DNA from: Pseudotabrizicola sediminis | Lineage (GTDB): Bacteria; Pseudomonadota; Alphaproteobacteria; Rhodobacterales; Rhodobacteraceae | Length of the DNA stretch: 64,000 nt | Assembly: GCF_004745575.1 (NCBI RefSeq) | Contig: NZ_RPEM01000011.1 | Coordinates: 1-64,000, forward strand | Direction of reading: 5' to 3' | Shown here: positions 1-8,651 of the stretch, piece by piece | How the letters are laid out: each line of letters starts with the position of its first letter | How positions within the stretch are numbered: the stretch's first letter is position 1 | The notes under the pieces: model-generated | What the model was told of the DNA's origin: nothing | Databases searched by the model: none | The model's input: the letters and a program-made list of their open reading frames with translations, nothing else | Made by a program: the position numbers and the translations under genes

Positions 1-40
1 TTAGGGGGAATCGGTAACAAGTGTCAGACTCGGAACACTA

Positions 41-628
41 GTGGTGGCGGGCGAGCAGGCGGATGCCGGCACTTTGACGATTGACTTCGTTCAAACCGCT
101 GTTGAGTGTCCATCATTTACGACCAGCGATAGGTGTGTAGCCTACAGTGGCTTCTCAAGCGTGCTGGCCTTTGTGTTCGATGTGTCTCTAAGTTTCGATG
201 CGTCTCTAAGTTCAGTAGGTTTCCGCTACTCTGAAGTTGACATTGATGAATCAAGAGGCCAATCAGGAAACACCTTCAATCCCTACAACGCCATTTTACT
301 TTATCGGCCTGTTGGCCACTTGGGCGGGTATTTTGAGCGTAACTTTGACATCTTAGTTACACGATCTTCTGTATCGGTGTCTGGCCACCTATTTGATGGA
401 CAAGATAATTTATGGCTCTCCCCACAAGGTGCCATTGAGGGTCATAATGGAGACCAATACATTTTTGGGGCGCGAGGGTTTTGGTCGGCACGCTATGAGC
501 CGAGTGGGTTGGACGACGGAACTCCCTTCTCGGTTGTTGCCGCGGTCCCGATCCCCGCAAGCCTTCCTTTACTCTCTGCGGGCCTCGGAATGCTGGTGTT
601 GACAAGACGGCGCAAAAATTCCCTCTGA
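41..628 (+). CDS. VPLPA-CTERM sorting domain protein, N-terminus apparently truncated
   Basis: The C-terminus has the tripartite sorting signal seen in Rhodobacterales VPLPA-CTERM proteins: VPIPAS, a hydrophobic helix, and a TRRRKNSL basic end. Such proteins are exported and processed at the envelope by an exosortase-type enzyme, none of which is visible here. The only usable starts in frame are GTG 41 and GTG 44, after a TAG at 2-4. The residues before the mature part (VVAGEQADA) resemble only the end of a signal peptide and align with TAAQADA in the next gene, so the signal peptide seems to have been lost. An 18-bp tandem duplication lies at 176-211. Base composition is clearly more AT-rich than the genes after 1632. 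The body of the protein matches no family I recognise. Confidence 0.6.
   Translation: MVAGEQADAGTLTIDFVQTAVECPSFTTSDRCVAYSGFSSVLAFVFDVSLSFDASLSSVGFRYSEVDIDESRGQSGNTFNPYNAILLYRPVGHLGGYFERNFDILVTRSSVSVSGHLFDGQDNLWLSPQGAIEGHNGDQYIFGARGFWSARYEPSGLDDGTPFSVVAAVPIPASLPLLSAGLGMLVLTRRRKNSL
176..211 (+). repeat. Tandem 18-bp duplication inside the CDS
   Basis: Two adjacent copies of TTCGATGYGTCTCTAAGT (176-193 and 194-211) differ at one base. They keep the frame and encode the six-residue repeat FDVSLS/FDASLS. Confidence 0.85.
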
Positions 629-790
629 CTTGGATTTCACCTTGTTAAGTTGCCAAGTCTGCCGCGCAATCTGACTTCCATGAACAGACGCAGAACACAG
701 GCCGGGATTGCGATGGGCCGCAAGGGATCATCTTCACGAATAGATGAACACGTCGGACGGTCGAACGCGGCATTTCAACGGAGGCATATG

Positions 791-1309
791 ATGAAAGCGA
801 TTTTGGCAGCGGCAGCGCTGGCCGTGACAGCGGCGCAGGCGGATGCGGCAGTTTACGAGTTCAGGTTCGATAGTGATATATCGAAGTTTATTGCGAACGA
901 ATGCGAGGAAGCCGCATGCGGCGAAGAATCTAAGATAGATGTATTAATCAGAGTTAGACTCCCTTCAATAAATAACGCAAGTTTTAGCGCTGATTTGCAC
1001 AGAGATTTCACCTCAAATGATGATTTTCTCTACAGCAGTTTAGGCTTGCCTTATGTTTATGGATACTTTAATTTCTCTACTGATGTAGATGGAAAACTCA
1101 CTTTTATTGAGGCAGCGTTTTTAAGCGATAGCCCGGATTATATTTTCACCATGGATACGGCCACTTATGGCTCAGGAGGCTATCCGTGGTATGAAGCTCA
1201 AGGCTCTTGGTCCGTCTCACAAGTTCCTTTGCCTGCATCTGTGTTGTTGCTCTTCGGCGCAATAGCATCGCTTGCCGGTATCCGGAACCGAAGAAAAGTG
1301 GTGCCATAG
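791..1309 (+). CDS. VPLPA-CTERM sorting domain secreted protein
   Basis: A 172-residue exported protein. It has a clear signal peptide (MKAILAAAALAVTAAQADA), a mature domain of about 120 residues with an N-terminal cysteine pair (CEEAAC) that could form a disulfide, and a C-terminal VPLPAS-hydrophobic helix-RNRRK sorting signal. Start 791 is chosen because GGAGG at 780-784 sits 6 nt upstream; ATG 788 is adjacent but too close to it. It follows another VPLPA-CTERM gene in the same orientation, and both share the lower GC content of this edge. An EPS-type gene cluster begins 320 bp downstream, a setting in which exosortase substrates are common. No catalytic motif is visible, so the function is unknown. 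Confidence 0.75.
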   Translation: MKAILAAAALAVTAAQADAAVYEFRFDSDISKFIANECEEAACGEESKIDVLIRVRLPSINNASFSADLHRDFTSNDDFLYSSLGLPYVYGYFNFSTDVDGKLTFIEAAFLSDSPDYIFTMDTATYGSGGYPWYEAQGSWSVSQVPLPASVLLLFGAIASLAGIRNRRKVVP

Positions 1310-1631
1310 TCGACAGAAAAGGGGAGGGGGTATCCTGCCGGGCAGGACCTGGTTGTGCAGCTTGCCACCTGTCACCCTTGATGGAAAAGTGCCGATACCC
1401 TTGATTGCACAGATCAATCGAATCACAGCCCCGTGATCCGCGGCAAACCTGCCGCTGCGTTCCGTGGTGCAGTGTGATGCGTGCCCGGATCGCAACATCT
1501 TGTAAGTTTCATCCCGCTGCGACACAACATGACCGTGACCGGATGGACATGACCGGCCCGAACCCGGACGGTAAAGCCGAATTCCAGGGGCGGGGCGGCT
1601 GTGCAGATCGCCCGGCAAAGGGAGTGTGCCG
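1310..1631. other. Intergenic region without a supported gene
   Basis: These 322 bp separate the VPLPA-CTERM genes from the polysaccharide cluster. I see no credible coding frame or tRNA. The one notable sequence is a 15-bp near-perfect palindrome, TCCTGCCGGGCAGGA, at 1333-1347, which could be an operator. A promoter for the glycosyltransferase operon probably lies here but cannot be assigned confidently. Confidence 0.5.
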
Positions 1632-2675
1632 TTGAAGATCCTCGCCTTCACCTGTGTGCGCAACGAAGGCCCGTTTCTGCTGGAATGGATCGCCTATCAC
1701 CGGCTGATCGGGGTTTCGGATTTTGTGTTCTTTTCCAACGATTGCGAAGACGGCAGCGATGATCTGCTGACCTGCCTTGCGGCGCAGGGGGTGCTGCGCC
1801 ACATTCCCCACCGCGCCGCGCCGGGCAAAAGCGTGCAATGGCAGGCCCTGCAACGGGTGGCACGCGACCGGATGCTGGCGGGGTTTGACTGGGCGATGTG
1901 CGTCGATGTCGACGAATTCCCCCAGATTCACGCCGATGGGCACCGGCTTGCCGATGCCATTGACGCTGTGCCGCCTGATACCGATGCCATTGCCATGGCC
2001 TGGCGGCTGTTCGGGGCCAGCGGGCATGTGCGGTTTGACGACGCCCCCGTGACCACGCAGTTCCAGCGCTCCGCCCCCGAAGACCTGTCCCACCCCATCG
2101 CCGCGCGCTACATCAAAACCCTGTTTCGCCCTGCGCGGTTTCACAAACCCGGCGTGCACCGGCCAAGGCGCCATCCCACCGGCCCGCTGCCGGTCTGGCG
2201 CGACGGCTCTGGCGACAGGCTGCCTGATGATTTCGCGGACCGCGAGGCCCAGATCGCCCTGCCCACCCTGACGCCCGGACGGCAGATCATCGAGTTGAAC
2301 CACTATTCCCTGCGCTCGGTCGAAAGCTTTCTGGTCAAGACGGCGCGCGGACTGGCCAACCGGACCGGCAAGGGCATTGATCTGAGCTATTGGGTTGAGC
2401 GGAACTTCAACACCGTCAAAAATACCGCCATAACGCACTGGTCTGATGCCCTGACCACCGAAATTGCGGATCTGCGGCAGCTGCCGGGGGTTGCGTCGCT
2501 GCACCAGCACAGCTGCGACTGGCACCGCGCCCGCAGCGCCCAGATCATGCGCTCTGAGGTGGGCTACCGGCTTTATTGCGATTGCCTGCACGCCGCCGAC
2601 TCGGCCCCTTTGCCGCGCGCGCTGGCGCTGCATCTTTACCGCGTCTTTGCCGAATTGCGCGGGCAAAAGGGCTAG
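1632..2675 (+). CDS. Glycosyltransferase family 2-like protein
   Basis: A 347-residue cytoplasmic glycosyltransferase of the GT2/GT92-like class common in Rhodobacterales capsule and EPS loci. The N-terminus (KILAFTCVRNEGPFLLEWIA) is the typical opening of the Glyco_tranf_2_4 family, and a DVDEF segment near residue 100 supplies the metal-binding D-x-D. The donor and acceptor sugars cannot be read from sequence. TTG 1632 is preferred over GTG 1626 because AAGGGAG at 1618-1624 is 7 nt from the TTG but only 1 nt from the GTG. It is the first gene of a tight operon: the next gene starts 3 nt after its stop. Confidence 0.8.
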   Translation: MKILAFTCVRNEGPFLLEWIAYHRLIGVSDFVFFSNDCEDGSDDLLTCLAAQGVLRHIPHRAAPGKSVQWQALQRVARDRMLAGFDWAMCVDVDEFPQIHADGHRLADAIDAVPPDTDAIAMAWRLFGASGHVRFDDAPVTTQFQRSAPEDLSHPIAARYIKTLFRPARFHKPGVHRPRRHPTGPLPVWRDGSGDRLPDDFADREAQIALPTLTPGRQIIELNHYSLRSVESFLVKTARGLANRTGKGIDLSYWVERNFNTVKNTAITHWSDALTTEIADLRQLPGVASLHQHSCDWHRARSAQIMRSEVGYRLYCDCLHAADSAPLPRALALHLYRVFAELRGQKG

Positions 2676-2678
2676 GCC

Positions 2679-4994
2679 GTGGCGATGCACATCCACATCG
2701 GCCTGAACGCCCGACGGACCAATGCGCAAAGCTGGGGCGATCTGCCCTTTGCGCACAGCCTGGCGGCAGCTTTCGCGCAGTTCGGCCATGCGTCGCAGCT
2801 GTTTTTCCGCGATGAAGCCCCCACGCTGACCGGGCAGCGCGATGTGGTTTTGCGCATCATCGGCCCGCATCTTGATGAACCGGTGCCGGGGGTACCCAAC
2901 CTGCTCTGGATGATCAGCCCGCCTAATATGGCCCCGCTGGCCTGTCTGGCGCGGTATCAGGCGCTGTTTCTTGCCTCGAACGCGCTGGTCAGGCGCTGTC
3001 TGGCGCAGGGTCTGAACGCCGTTCACCTGCCGCAGGCCACCGACACCCGGGTGTTCAACCCGCTGGCCAGGGGCGATCTGCCGGTGGATCTGCCGATCAG
3101 TTTCGTCGGCAACCACGCCCCCCGCGCGCCGCGCCTGACGGTGCGCGCGGCCCTTGATCTGGGCTTTGATGTCAAGATCTGGGGGCAGGGGTGGGAGGGC
3201 GTGGTGCCGGCCCATCATCTGTGCGGCACAAGGCTGGACAGTGCCGAACTGGCGCAGGTCTATGCCCGCTCGCACGTCGTGCTCAACAGTCATATGCCCT
3301 ACATGGCCGAACTGGGCTTCATGAACAACCGCAGCTTTGATGCGCTGGCCTGCGGCGCGCAGGTGGTGTCAGATCCGGTGGCGGGGTTTGCCGACCCGGA
3401 TTTGCCCGCACTGCACCAGTGCGGGGCTGGGGACACGCTTGGACCGCTGCTGGAACGCCTGCTGGCACCAAACCCGACCGCGCAACAGCGCGCCGATATC
3501 GCGGCCAGCGTGGCGGCGGGCTACAGCTTCATGGACCGTGCCACTGCCATTGCCCAATGCGCGGAAAGCCTGCTTCAGCGAAACGCGCGCGCCCGACCCG
3601 CCTTTGCCCTGCTGCCGCCACAGCCCCGGCGCGGCGTGCGGACCCCGGTCACCCTGACCGATTGCGCGGACGGGGATGTGGAAACCATCAGCCAGTTTGA
3701 GACCCGGCTGGATGCGCTGATCGCGCAACACCAGCTGGATGTGACCCTGATCCTGTCAGACCCCACGACCACCCCGCCGAGCCTTGGGGTGGAACCGGCC
3801 ATGCGCCGGGCGGCACTGGCTGTGGGGCGGATCGGGGCGGTCATCGCGCGACAGGCTTCTTTTGCGGCGCTGACCGTGCTGGCCCCGCCCGGCCACGCGG
3901 GGCAGGGCGTCATCCATGCCGTGATGCACGATCACCGCGCCGCGCAGGCCGCCGCGCTGGACCCGTCCACACCCGCAGCGCTGGCCGTGCTGGAGCCGCT
4001 TTGTGCCCGGGCGCGGCGGCTGCTGGAAAGCCCGGCCGAAGAGTGTCTGGCGCTGGCGCAGGGCGATGACGGGCTGGACCCGGTGCAGACCGCCATCCGT
4101 CTGCTGACCAACAGGCCACTTTATGCCCATACCCCGGCGGGGTTTTCGCGCGACCGGCAGAAGCGCCACCTGCGGCTGTGGCCCCGCAAGGCGCTGGCGC
4201 GCAGTGATCTGTCGATCGGGGTGTTTGTCCATCTGTACTACCCCGACCTCGCAGCGGTGTTTCGGGAACGCTTCGCGGTGCTGGACTTGCCCTACCGGCT
4301 GTATGTTTCAACCGACACGGCGGAAAAGGCGATGGCGATCAAGGCGCAGCTGCCAACGGCAGAGTTGCGGGTTGTGCCGAACCGGGGGCGCGACGTGTTT
4401 GGCAAGCTGGTCGGCTTTGCCGACGCCCACGCGGATCATGACATCGTGCTACACCTGCATGGCAAGAAATCCCCGCATGCCAGCGGGTTGGACCAATGGC
4501 TTGACCATTGCCTGACCTGCCTTTTGCCGAACCGCGAAGAGGTGTTCCGCATCCTGTCGCTGTTCCGGTCCCTGCCTGACCTGGGGATGGTGGCCCCCTT
4601 GACCTACCGCTCGGTGCTGGCGGCGGCACATTGGGGCGACAACCTTGATATCGCGCGCGAAATCCTGGCGCGGATCAGGCCAGACCTTGCCCTGCCGCCT
4701 GATGAAAGGCTCGACTTTCCGGTCGGCTCGATGTTCTGGGCCAGGGCCGCAGCGCTGCAGCCGCTGCTGGGGCTGGGCCTGAAGGCCTGTCATTTTCCTG
4801 TAGAGACCGGTCAGGTCGATGCCACCCCCGCCCATGCCATCGAACGGCTGTTCGGCGTGATCTGTCAGGCGGGCGGCTACCGGATGATCCGGGTGGCTCC
4901 GGCGGCCAGCCAGCAGCACAAGGGGCAGCAGATCGTGGCCACGCGGAACGAAGATGTGCGCCGCGCCCTGCAGACCGGGATGTTCGACCCATGA
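2679..4994 (+). CDS. Two-domain glycosyltransferase: GT1/CgeB-like plus RgpF-like domain
   Basis: A 771-residue protein. The N-terminal part (about 1-310) resembles CgeB-type GT-B glycosyltransferases, with a conserved block around VVLNSHMPYMAELGFMNNR followed by FDALACGA. The C-terminal part (about 510-771) matches the rhamnan-synthesis F (RgpF) family, with VFVHLYYPDL near its start, NRGRDVF, VLHLHGKKSPH and FPVGSMFWAR. The middle is a linker or degenerate domain. It probably builds a polysaccharide backbone at the inner face of the membrane. GTG 2679 has AAAAGGG 7 nt upstream; ATG 2685 is an alternative. Its stop overlaps the next start (ATGA). Confidence 0.78.
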   Translation: MAMHIHIGLNARRTNAQSWGDLPFAHSLAAAFAQFGHASQLFFRDEAPTLTGQRDVVLRIIGPHLDEPVPGVPNLLWMISPPNMAPLACLARYQALFLASNALVRRCLAQGLNAVHLPQATDTRVFNPLARGDLPVDLPISFVGNHAPRAPRLTVRAALDLGFDVKIWGQGWEGVVPAHHLCGTRLDSAELAQVYARSHVVLNSHMPYMAELGFMNNRSFDALACGAQVVSDPVAGFADPDLPALHQCGAGDTLGPLLERLLAPNPTAQQRADIAASVAAGYSFMDRATAIAQCAESLLQRNARARPAFALLPPQPRRGVRTPVTLTDCADGDVETISQFETRLDALIAQHQLDVTLILSDPTTTPPSLGVEPAMRRAALAVGRIGAVIARQASFAALTVLAPPGHAGQGVIHAVMHDHRAAQAAALDPSTPAALAVLEPLCARARRLLESPAEECLALAQGDDGLDPVQTAIRLLTNRPLYAHTPAGFSRDRQKRHLRLWPRKALARSDLSIGVFVHLYYPDLAAVFRERFAVLDLPYRLYVSTDTAEKAMAIKAQLPTAELRVVPNRGRDVFGKLVGFADAHADHDIVLHLHGKKSPHASGLDQWLDHCLTCLLPNREEVFRILSLFRSLPDLGMVAPLTYRSVLAAAHWGDNLDIAREILARIRPDLALPPDERLDFPVGSMFWARAAALQPLLGLGLKACHFPVETGQVDATPAHAIERLFGVICQAGGYRMIRVAPAASQQHKGQQIVATRNEDVRRALQTGMFDP

Positions 4995-6559
4995 CCGCAG
5001 TTGCACCTGACTGTCAGGGCTTTTTCGACGCGGATCATTATCAGCGCCAGCTTGCCGCGCCGGTGCCCGACCCTTTGGGTCACTTTCGCGCCCAAGGTGA
5101 CCGGCGTGGGCTTGATCCGTCTCCCTATTTCTCTACCCGCCATTACAAGGCGCTTTATCCCGAGTGGCAGGCGGGCGGAGCACCGACCGCGCTGGATGAT
5201 TTTCTGGCGCGCGATGGGGCGGGCCAGTGGCGCAGCCCGCATCCGCTGTTCGACCCCGCCGCCTACCTGCGGCTGTACCCCGACGTTGCGGCGGCGGGCC
5301 TGTCGCCGGCGGGGCATTTCGCCCGCCATGGCGATAGCGAAGGGCGCAACCCGTCAGACCGGTTCGATGCCCGCTTCTACCGGCAGCGCTATCTGCGGCT
5401 GACCGACAGCTGCGCCTTTGCGCATTACATCGCGGCAGGGCTGGCGGCGGGCCATTTGCCGAAACCCGACCCGCGCAGTGCCGCGCAATCGGCGGGGGCG
5501 GCGGCGCAGGCCGTGGCCCGTCTCTCGCGCCCCATCCTCCTTGGCGTGCATGACGCGCAAGAGGCAGGCACGCCGCTGCTGGTGCGCGACATGGCCACAC
5601 TGCTTATGAAACGCGGCCATGCGCCGCTGTTCGTGCTGCGCGATGGCGGGCCACTGGTTCCAGAGCTGGGGCGGTTGGGCCCGGTTTTCGTGCTGGCCGA
5701 TGGCTGGGATGCCGCGGGGCTGGTCACCGGCATCGGGCCGGGTGTTCCGGCCCTTGTGCACAGCGCCGAGGCTGCAAGCATCGCCCGCGCCACCGCACAG
5801 GCCGGGCTGCCCACCGCGCTGATGATTCACGAAATGCGCGGCTACCTGACGGCGCGGGGCCTGCTGCCCGATCTGATCGCGGCCCAAAGCGCAGGCGCGC
5901 GGCTGATCGCGTCTTTTCCCCGCATGGCCACAGCACTCGCCCCCGATCTGGGGCCGTTGGCGGTGGAGCCTCCCGGTGCCGCGCTGCCGCCCGCCCCGCT
6001 GTCCGCCTTCCGCCGCTGGCACCGGCTGCGGGCTGGGCGGGCACTGTATGTCGGGGCGGGGCTGGCTGACCATCGCAAGGGGTTTGACCTGTTCTTGCAG
6101 GCGGCGCAGGGCATTCATGCCCAACACGCCGATGCCATCTTTGTCTGGCTTGGGGCGATGACCGCGTGGTCGCAGCCGCTGGCCGATCAGGCGATGGGTG
6201 ATGGCCTGCCGCTGATCCTGCCCGGCTTTGTGACCGACTCCTTGGCCTGCTACGCGGCGGCAAGCGCCTATCTGCTGACCTCGCGCCAAGATCCTGGGCC
6301 GACAACCCTGATCCATGCCGCCGCCACCGGCACGCCTTTCGTGGGATATGGGGCCGACATCGGTCTGCGCGGCGTGGTCGATCCGCTGGGGAAATTCGTG
6401 GCCTGCGACGACAGGGCGGGGTTTGTTGCGGCGGCGCTGGCCTTCGCGCGGGCCGAGACACCCGCCACGCGGCGCAAACGACGCGCAATGCTGCGGCCCT
6501 ATCTGGATATGGAGCGCTATCTGGACGCGCTGCTCAGCCTTGTTCCGAACCCTTCCTGA
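4991..6559 (+). CDS. GT4-family glycosyltransferase with N-terminal FD-x2-YL-x2-YPD-type repeats
   Basis: A 522-residue protein. The first ~150 residues hold about three copies of a short module: FDADHY, then FDPAAYLRLYPDVAAAG with HFARHGDSEGRNP, then FDARFYRQRY with HYIAAG. These repeats are known from surface-glycan enzymes of alphaproteobacteria but have no assigned role. Residues ~180-520 form a GT-B fold glycosyltransferase with the glycosyltransferase-4 C-terminal pattern (YVGAGLADHRKGFDLFLQA, a TSRQDPGPTTLIHAAATGTP nucleotide-sugar site). ATG 4991 overlaps the previous stop, showing translational coupling. The 3' end overlaps the opposite-strand NeuD-like gene by 26 bp. Confidence 0.8.
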   Translation: MTAVAPDCQGFFDADHYQRQLAAPVPDPLGHFRAQGDRRGLDPSPYFSTRHYKALYPEWQAGGAPTALDDFLARDGAGQWRSPHPLFDPAAYLRLYPDVAAAGLSPAGHFARHGDSEGRNPSDRFDARFYRQRYLRLTDSCAFAHYIAAGLAAGHLPKPDPRSAAQSAGAAAQAVARLSRPILLGVHDAQEAGTPLLVRDMATLLMKRGHAPLFVLRDGGPLVPELGRLGPVFVLADGWDAAGLVTGIGPGVPALVHSAEAASIARATAQAGLPTALMIHEMRGYLTARGLLPDLIAAQSAGARLIASFPRMATALAPDLGPLAVEPPGAALPPAPLSAFRRWHRLRAGRALYVGAGLADHRKGFDLFLQAAQGIHAQHADAIFVWLGAMTAWSQPLADQAMGDGLPLILPGFVTDSLACYAAASAYLLTSRQDPGPTTLIHAAATGTPFVGYGADIGLRGVVDPLGKFVACDDRAGFVAAALAFARAETPATRRKRRAMLRPYLDMERYLDALLSLVPNPS

Positions 6560-7256
6560 CCAGCGCCTGCAGACGCGCCCAATCGCGCACCGTCATCGCC
6601 GGGTTGCCCATCATCCGCGCGCCCGCCGGCACATCGCGCAGGACAACTGCCCCCACCCCGATCACGGCGCCGTCGCCGATGCGAAGCGGACGGCCCAGCC
6701 TGCCATTGCAGATGATGGCACCGGACCCGATGGTGGCCAAGGCACCGATGCTGATATGGCCATTCAGGATTGACCCGATGGCAAGGGTCGCAAAATCGCC
6801 CACCGTCACATCATGCCCGATCGCCTGCGCCAGCACCTGCACCCCGGCGCCCAGCACCACATTGGGGCTGATCGGCGTTTCGGGGTAGATCACGCAGCCC
6901 GGCCCCACCTGCACATTGGCGGCCACTAAATCCGGCCTGCGCCGGATCGCTGTGGCAAGCACCGCGCCTTCGTCCGCCAGCCGCGCCGCAATCCGCGCCC
7001 GCACATGCCCGTCGCCCATCGACAGCAGCACCGGCACCCGCGCAAAGCGCGCCAACCGCTCGACCCCCGAAATCACCGGCACATTCAGGCCCGGATGCAT
7101 AAAGCCATGGTTCAGATCATCAATCACCGCCCGCAGGCGGACCCGGTCCTGCCACAACCCCTGCAGCACCATCATGATCATCTCGCTGTGGCCGCGCCCC
7201 CCGTAGAGCACCACCTCGTCGAAATCCTCGACCCCTTGCATCCGCTCCCCCGTCAC
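6534..7256 (-). CDS. Sugar O-/N-acyltransferase, NeuD/PglD-like
   Basis: A 240-residue enzyme with an N-terminal nucleotide-binding-like fold (VVLYGGRGHSEM) and a C-terminal left-handed beta-helix of hexapeptide repeats (residues ~100-215, including VIYPETPISPNVVLGAGVQV), ending in AGARMMGNPAM. Family members acetylate amino sugars using acetyl-CoA. The start may be GTG 7256, which overlaps the aminotransferase stop (GTGA), or ATG 7241, which has GGGGAG just upstream. Its position directly after a DegT aminotransferase fits a route in which an amino sugar is made and then acylated for the glycan assembled by the converging glycosyltransferase operon. Confidence 0.85.
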   Translation of the reverse strand: MTGERMQGVEDFDEVVLYGGRGHSEMIMMVLQGLWQDRVRLRAVIDDLNHGFMHPGLNVPVISGVERLARFARVPVLLSMGDGHVRARIAARLADEGAVLATAIRRRPDLVAANVQVGPGCVIYPETPISPNVVLGAGVQVLAQAIGHDVTVGDFATLAIGSILNGHISIGALATIGSGAIICNGRLGRPLRIGDGAVIGVGAVVLRDVPAGARMMGNPAMTVRDWARLQALVRKGSEQG

Positions 7257-8365
7257 CCAAGCACCCGCCGCACCGCCTGCACCACCCGGTCCGCCCCCGC
7301 GCGCCCGATTGCGCCATGCAACGGCAGGGACAGGTACTGTCCCGCCAGCCCACCCGCAACTGCGCGCGCGCAGCTGCTGTGCACTATCGCGCCCTCATAC
7401 ATCGTGCCCGGACCGCACAGCAGCGGAAACGGCGTGCGCGGCAGGATATCGTCGGCATGCAGGCTTGCGATGGTGGCCGCGCGCTGCTCTGCAGGCATCA
7501 CCAGCGTGTAATACAGATGGCTTTCGCTGGTGCCGGGGCGGGGGGGCAGCACACTGACCCCCGGCATCCCGGCAAAACCGGCGTCATACCAGCGTCGCAG
7601 CTGGCGGCGCGCGGCCGTCTCTTCCGCGACCCGTGGCAGCACCGCCAGCCCGAAGGCCGCATGCAGTTCCGACATCTTGGCATTGATCCCCGGGCCGGTC
7701 ATCCGCCCGTCTTCCAGCCCGAAGTTGCGCAGCCGGGCCAGCGCCGGTGCCAGCCCTGCATCGCGCAGCACAATCGCGCCGCCCTCTGCCGTGCTCAGAA
7801 GTTTGGTGCCGTGCAGGGACAACGCGCTTGCATCGCCCGACAGGCAGATGTTGCGCCCCGACGTTTCGATGTCCGGGGCCTGCGCCGCATCGAACACCAG
7901 CCAAAGCCCATGCCGTCGCGCGATATCCTCCAGCGCGGCGATATCACAGGCGATGCCCTGAAAATGCACCGCCAGAATCGCCACGCTGCGCGGCGTGATC
8001 GCCCGTTCCACCGCCTGCGGGCAGAGTGTTGCGAAGGCAGGCTCGACATCGGCAAACACCGGCACCAACCCGCACCAGTCAATCGCCTGCACCGAAGCGG
8101 CAAAGCTCAGCGGCGTGGTGATCACCTCTCCCCCCCGGGCCAGCCCCCCCAAGCGCAGGGCCAGCATCAGCGCCATGGTGCCAGAGGAAACCAGAGACAC
8201 ATGGCCGCCGATCTGGTGGCACAGTGCCGCTTCCAGCCGGTCGTGCAACGCGCCGCCATTGGTCAGTTGCGCAGAGTGAAAGACCGGGTCCAACAACCGT
8301 TCAAGATCGTGCTGCTGCGGCATCAGGGGCCTGCCAAAGACAATCCGGTCGGGGCGTTCTGACAT
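7253..8365 (-). CDS. DegT/DnrJ/EryC1/StrS family sugar aminotransferase
   Basis: A 370-residue PLP-dependent aminotransferase. Family landmarks are FGRPLMPQQHD at the N-terminus, SSGTMALMLALR for phosphate binding, the FDAAQAPD segment for PLP, and SLHGTKLLSTAEGG carrying the Schiff-base lysine. It would aminate a nucleotide-linked keto sugar for surface-glycan synthesis. ATG 8365 is chosen because it is followed directly by the conserved N-terminus, and an AAGGAG/AAGG track lies upstream; an in-frame ATG at 8398 would add eleven unconserved residues. It is translationally coupled to the NeuD-like gene. The same family occurs again at 49746-50975. Confidence 0.88.
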   Translation of the reverse strand: MSERPDRIVFGRPLMPQQHDLERLLDPVFHSAQLTNGGALHDRLEAALCHQIGGHVSLVSSGTMALMLALRLGGLARGGEVITTPLSFAASVQAIDWCGLVPVFADVEPAFATLCPQAVERAITPRSVAILAVHFQGIACDIAALEDIARRHGLWLVFDAAQAPDIETSGRNICLSGDASALSLHGTKLLSTAEGGAIVLRDAGLAPALARLRNFGLEDGRMTGPGINAKMSELHAAFGLAVLPRVAEETAARRQLRRWYDAGFAGMPGVSVLPPRPGTSESHLYYTLVMPAEQRAATIASLHADDILPRTPFPLLCGPGTMYEGAIVHSSCARAVAGGLAGQYLSLPLHGAIGRAGADRVVQAVRRVLG

Positions 8366-8563
8366 TAGACCTTGGTCTCCTTCAGGCTGGCCCCGCATCC
8401 CCGCCGCAAACCGGGCAGCACCGCAGGATCACCGCCACCGCGGCTCACCCCGCCGCCCCACCCCACCATCTGATCTGCTTTTGTCCACAGGTTCAACACC
8501 CCTCTGCAGACATGGGGGGTCAGGCCACATGGCGCACTGGAATAACGATAGGGATGAGGAATT

Positions 8564-8637
8564 TGGAGGCGGGTATCGGAATCGAACCGATCTTCACGGA
8601 TTTGCAATCCGGTGCATAGCCTGCCTGCCCACCCGCC
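8564..8637 (-). tRNA. tRNA-Cys (GCA)
   Basis: On the minus strand the sequence folds as a 74-nt cloverleaf: acceptor GGCGGGT/ACCCGCC with discriminator U, an anticodon loop reading GCA, the T-loop GGTTCGATTCC, and an encoded CCA at 8564-8566. Confidence 0.95.
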
Positions 8638-8651
8638 GTTCAGGGGGTCAA

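Noticed and set aside
1509-3293. A 594-codon minus-strand frame across the first two glycosyltransferase genes
   Set aside because: Overlaps two genes with clear families, and its own translation is Arg/Gln-rich without motifs.
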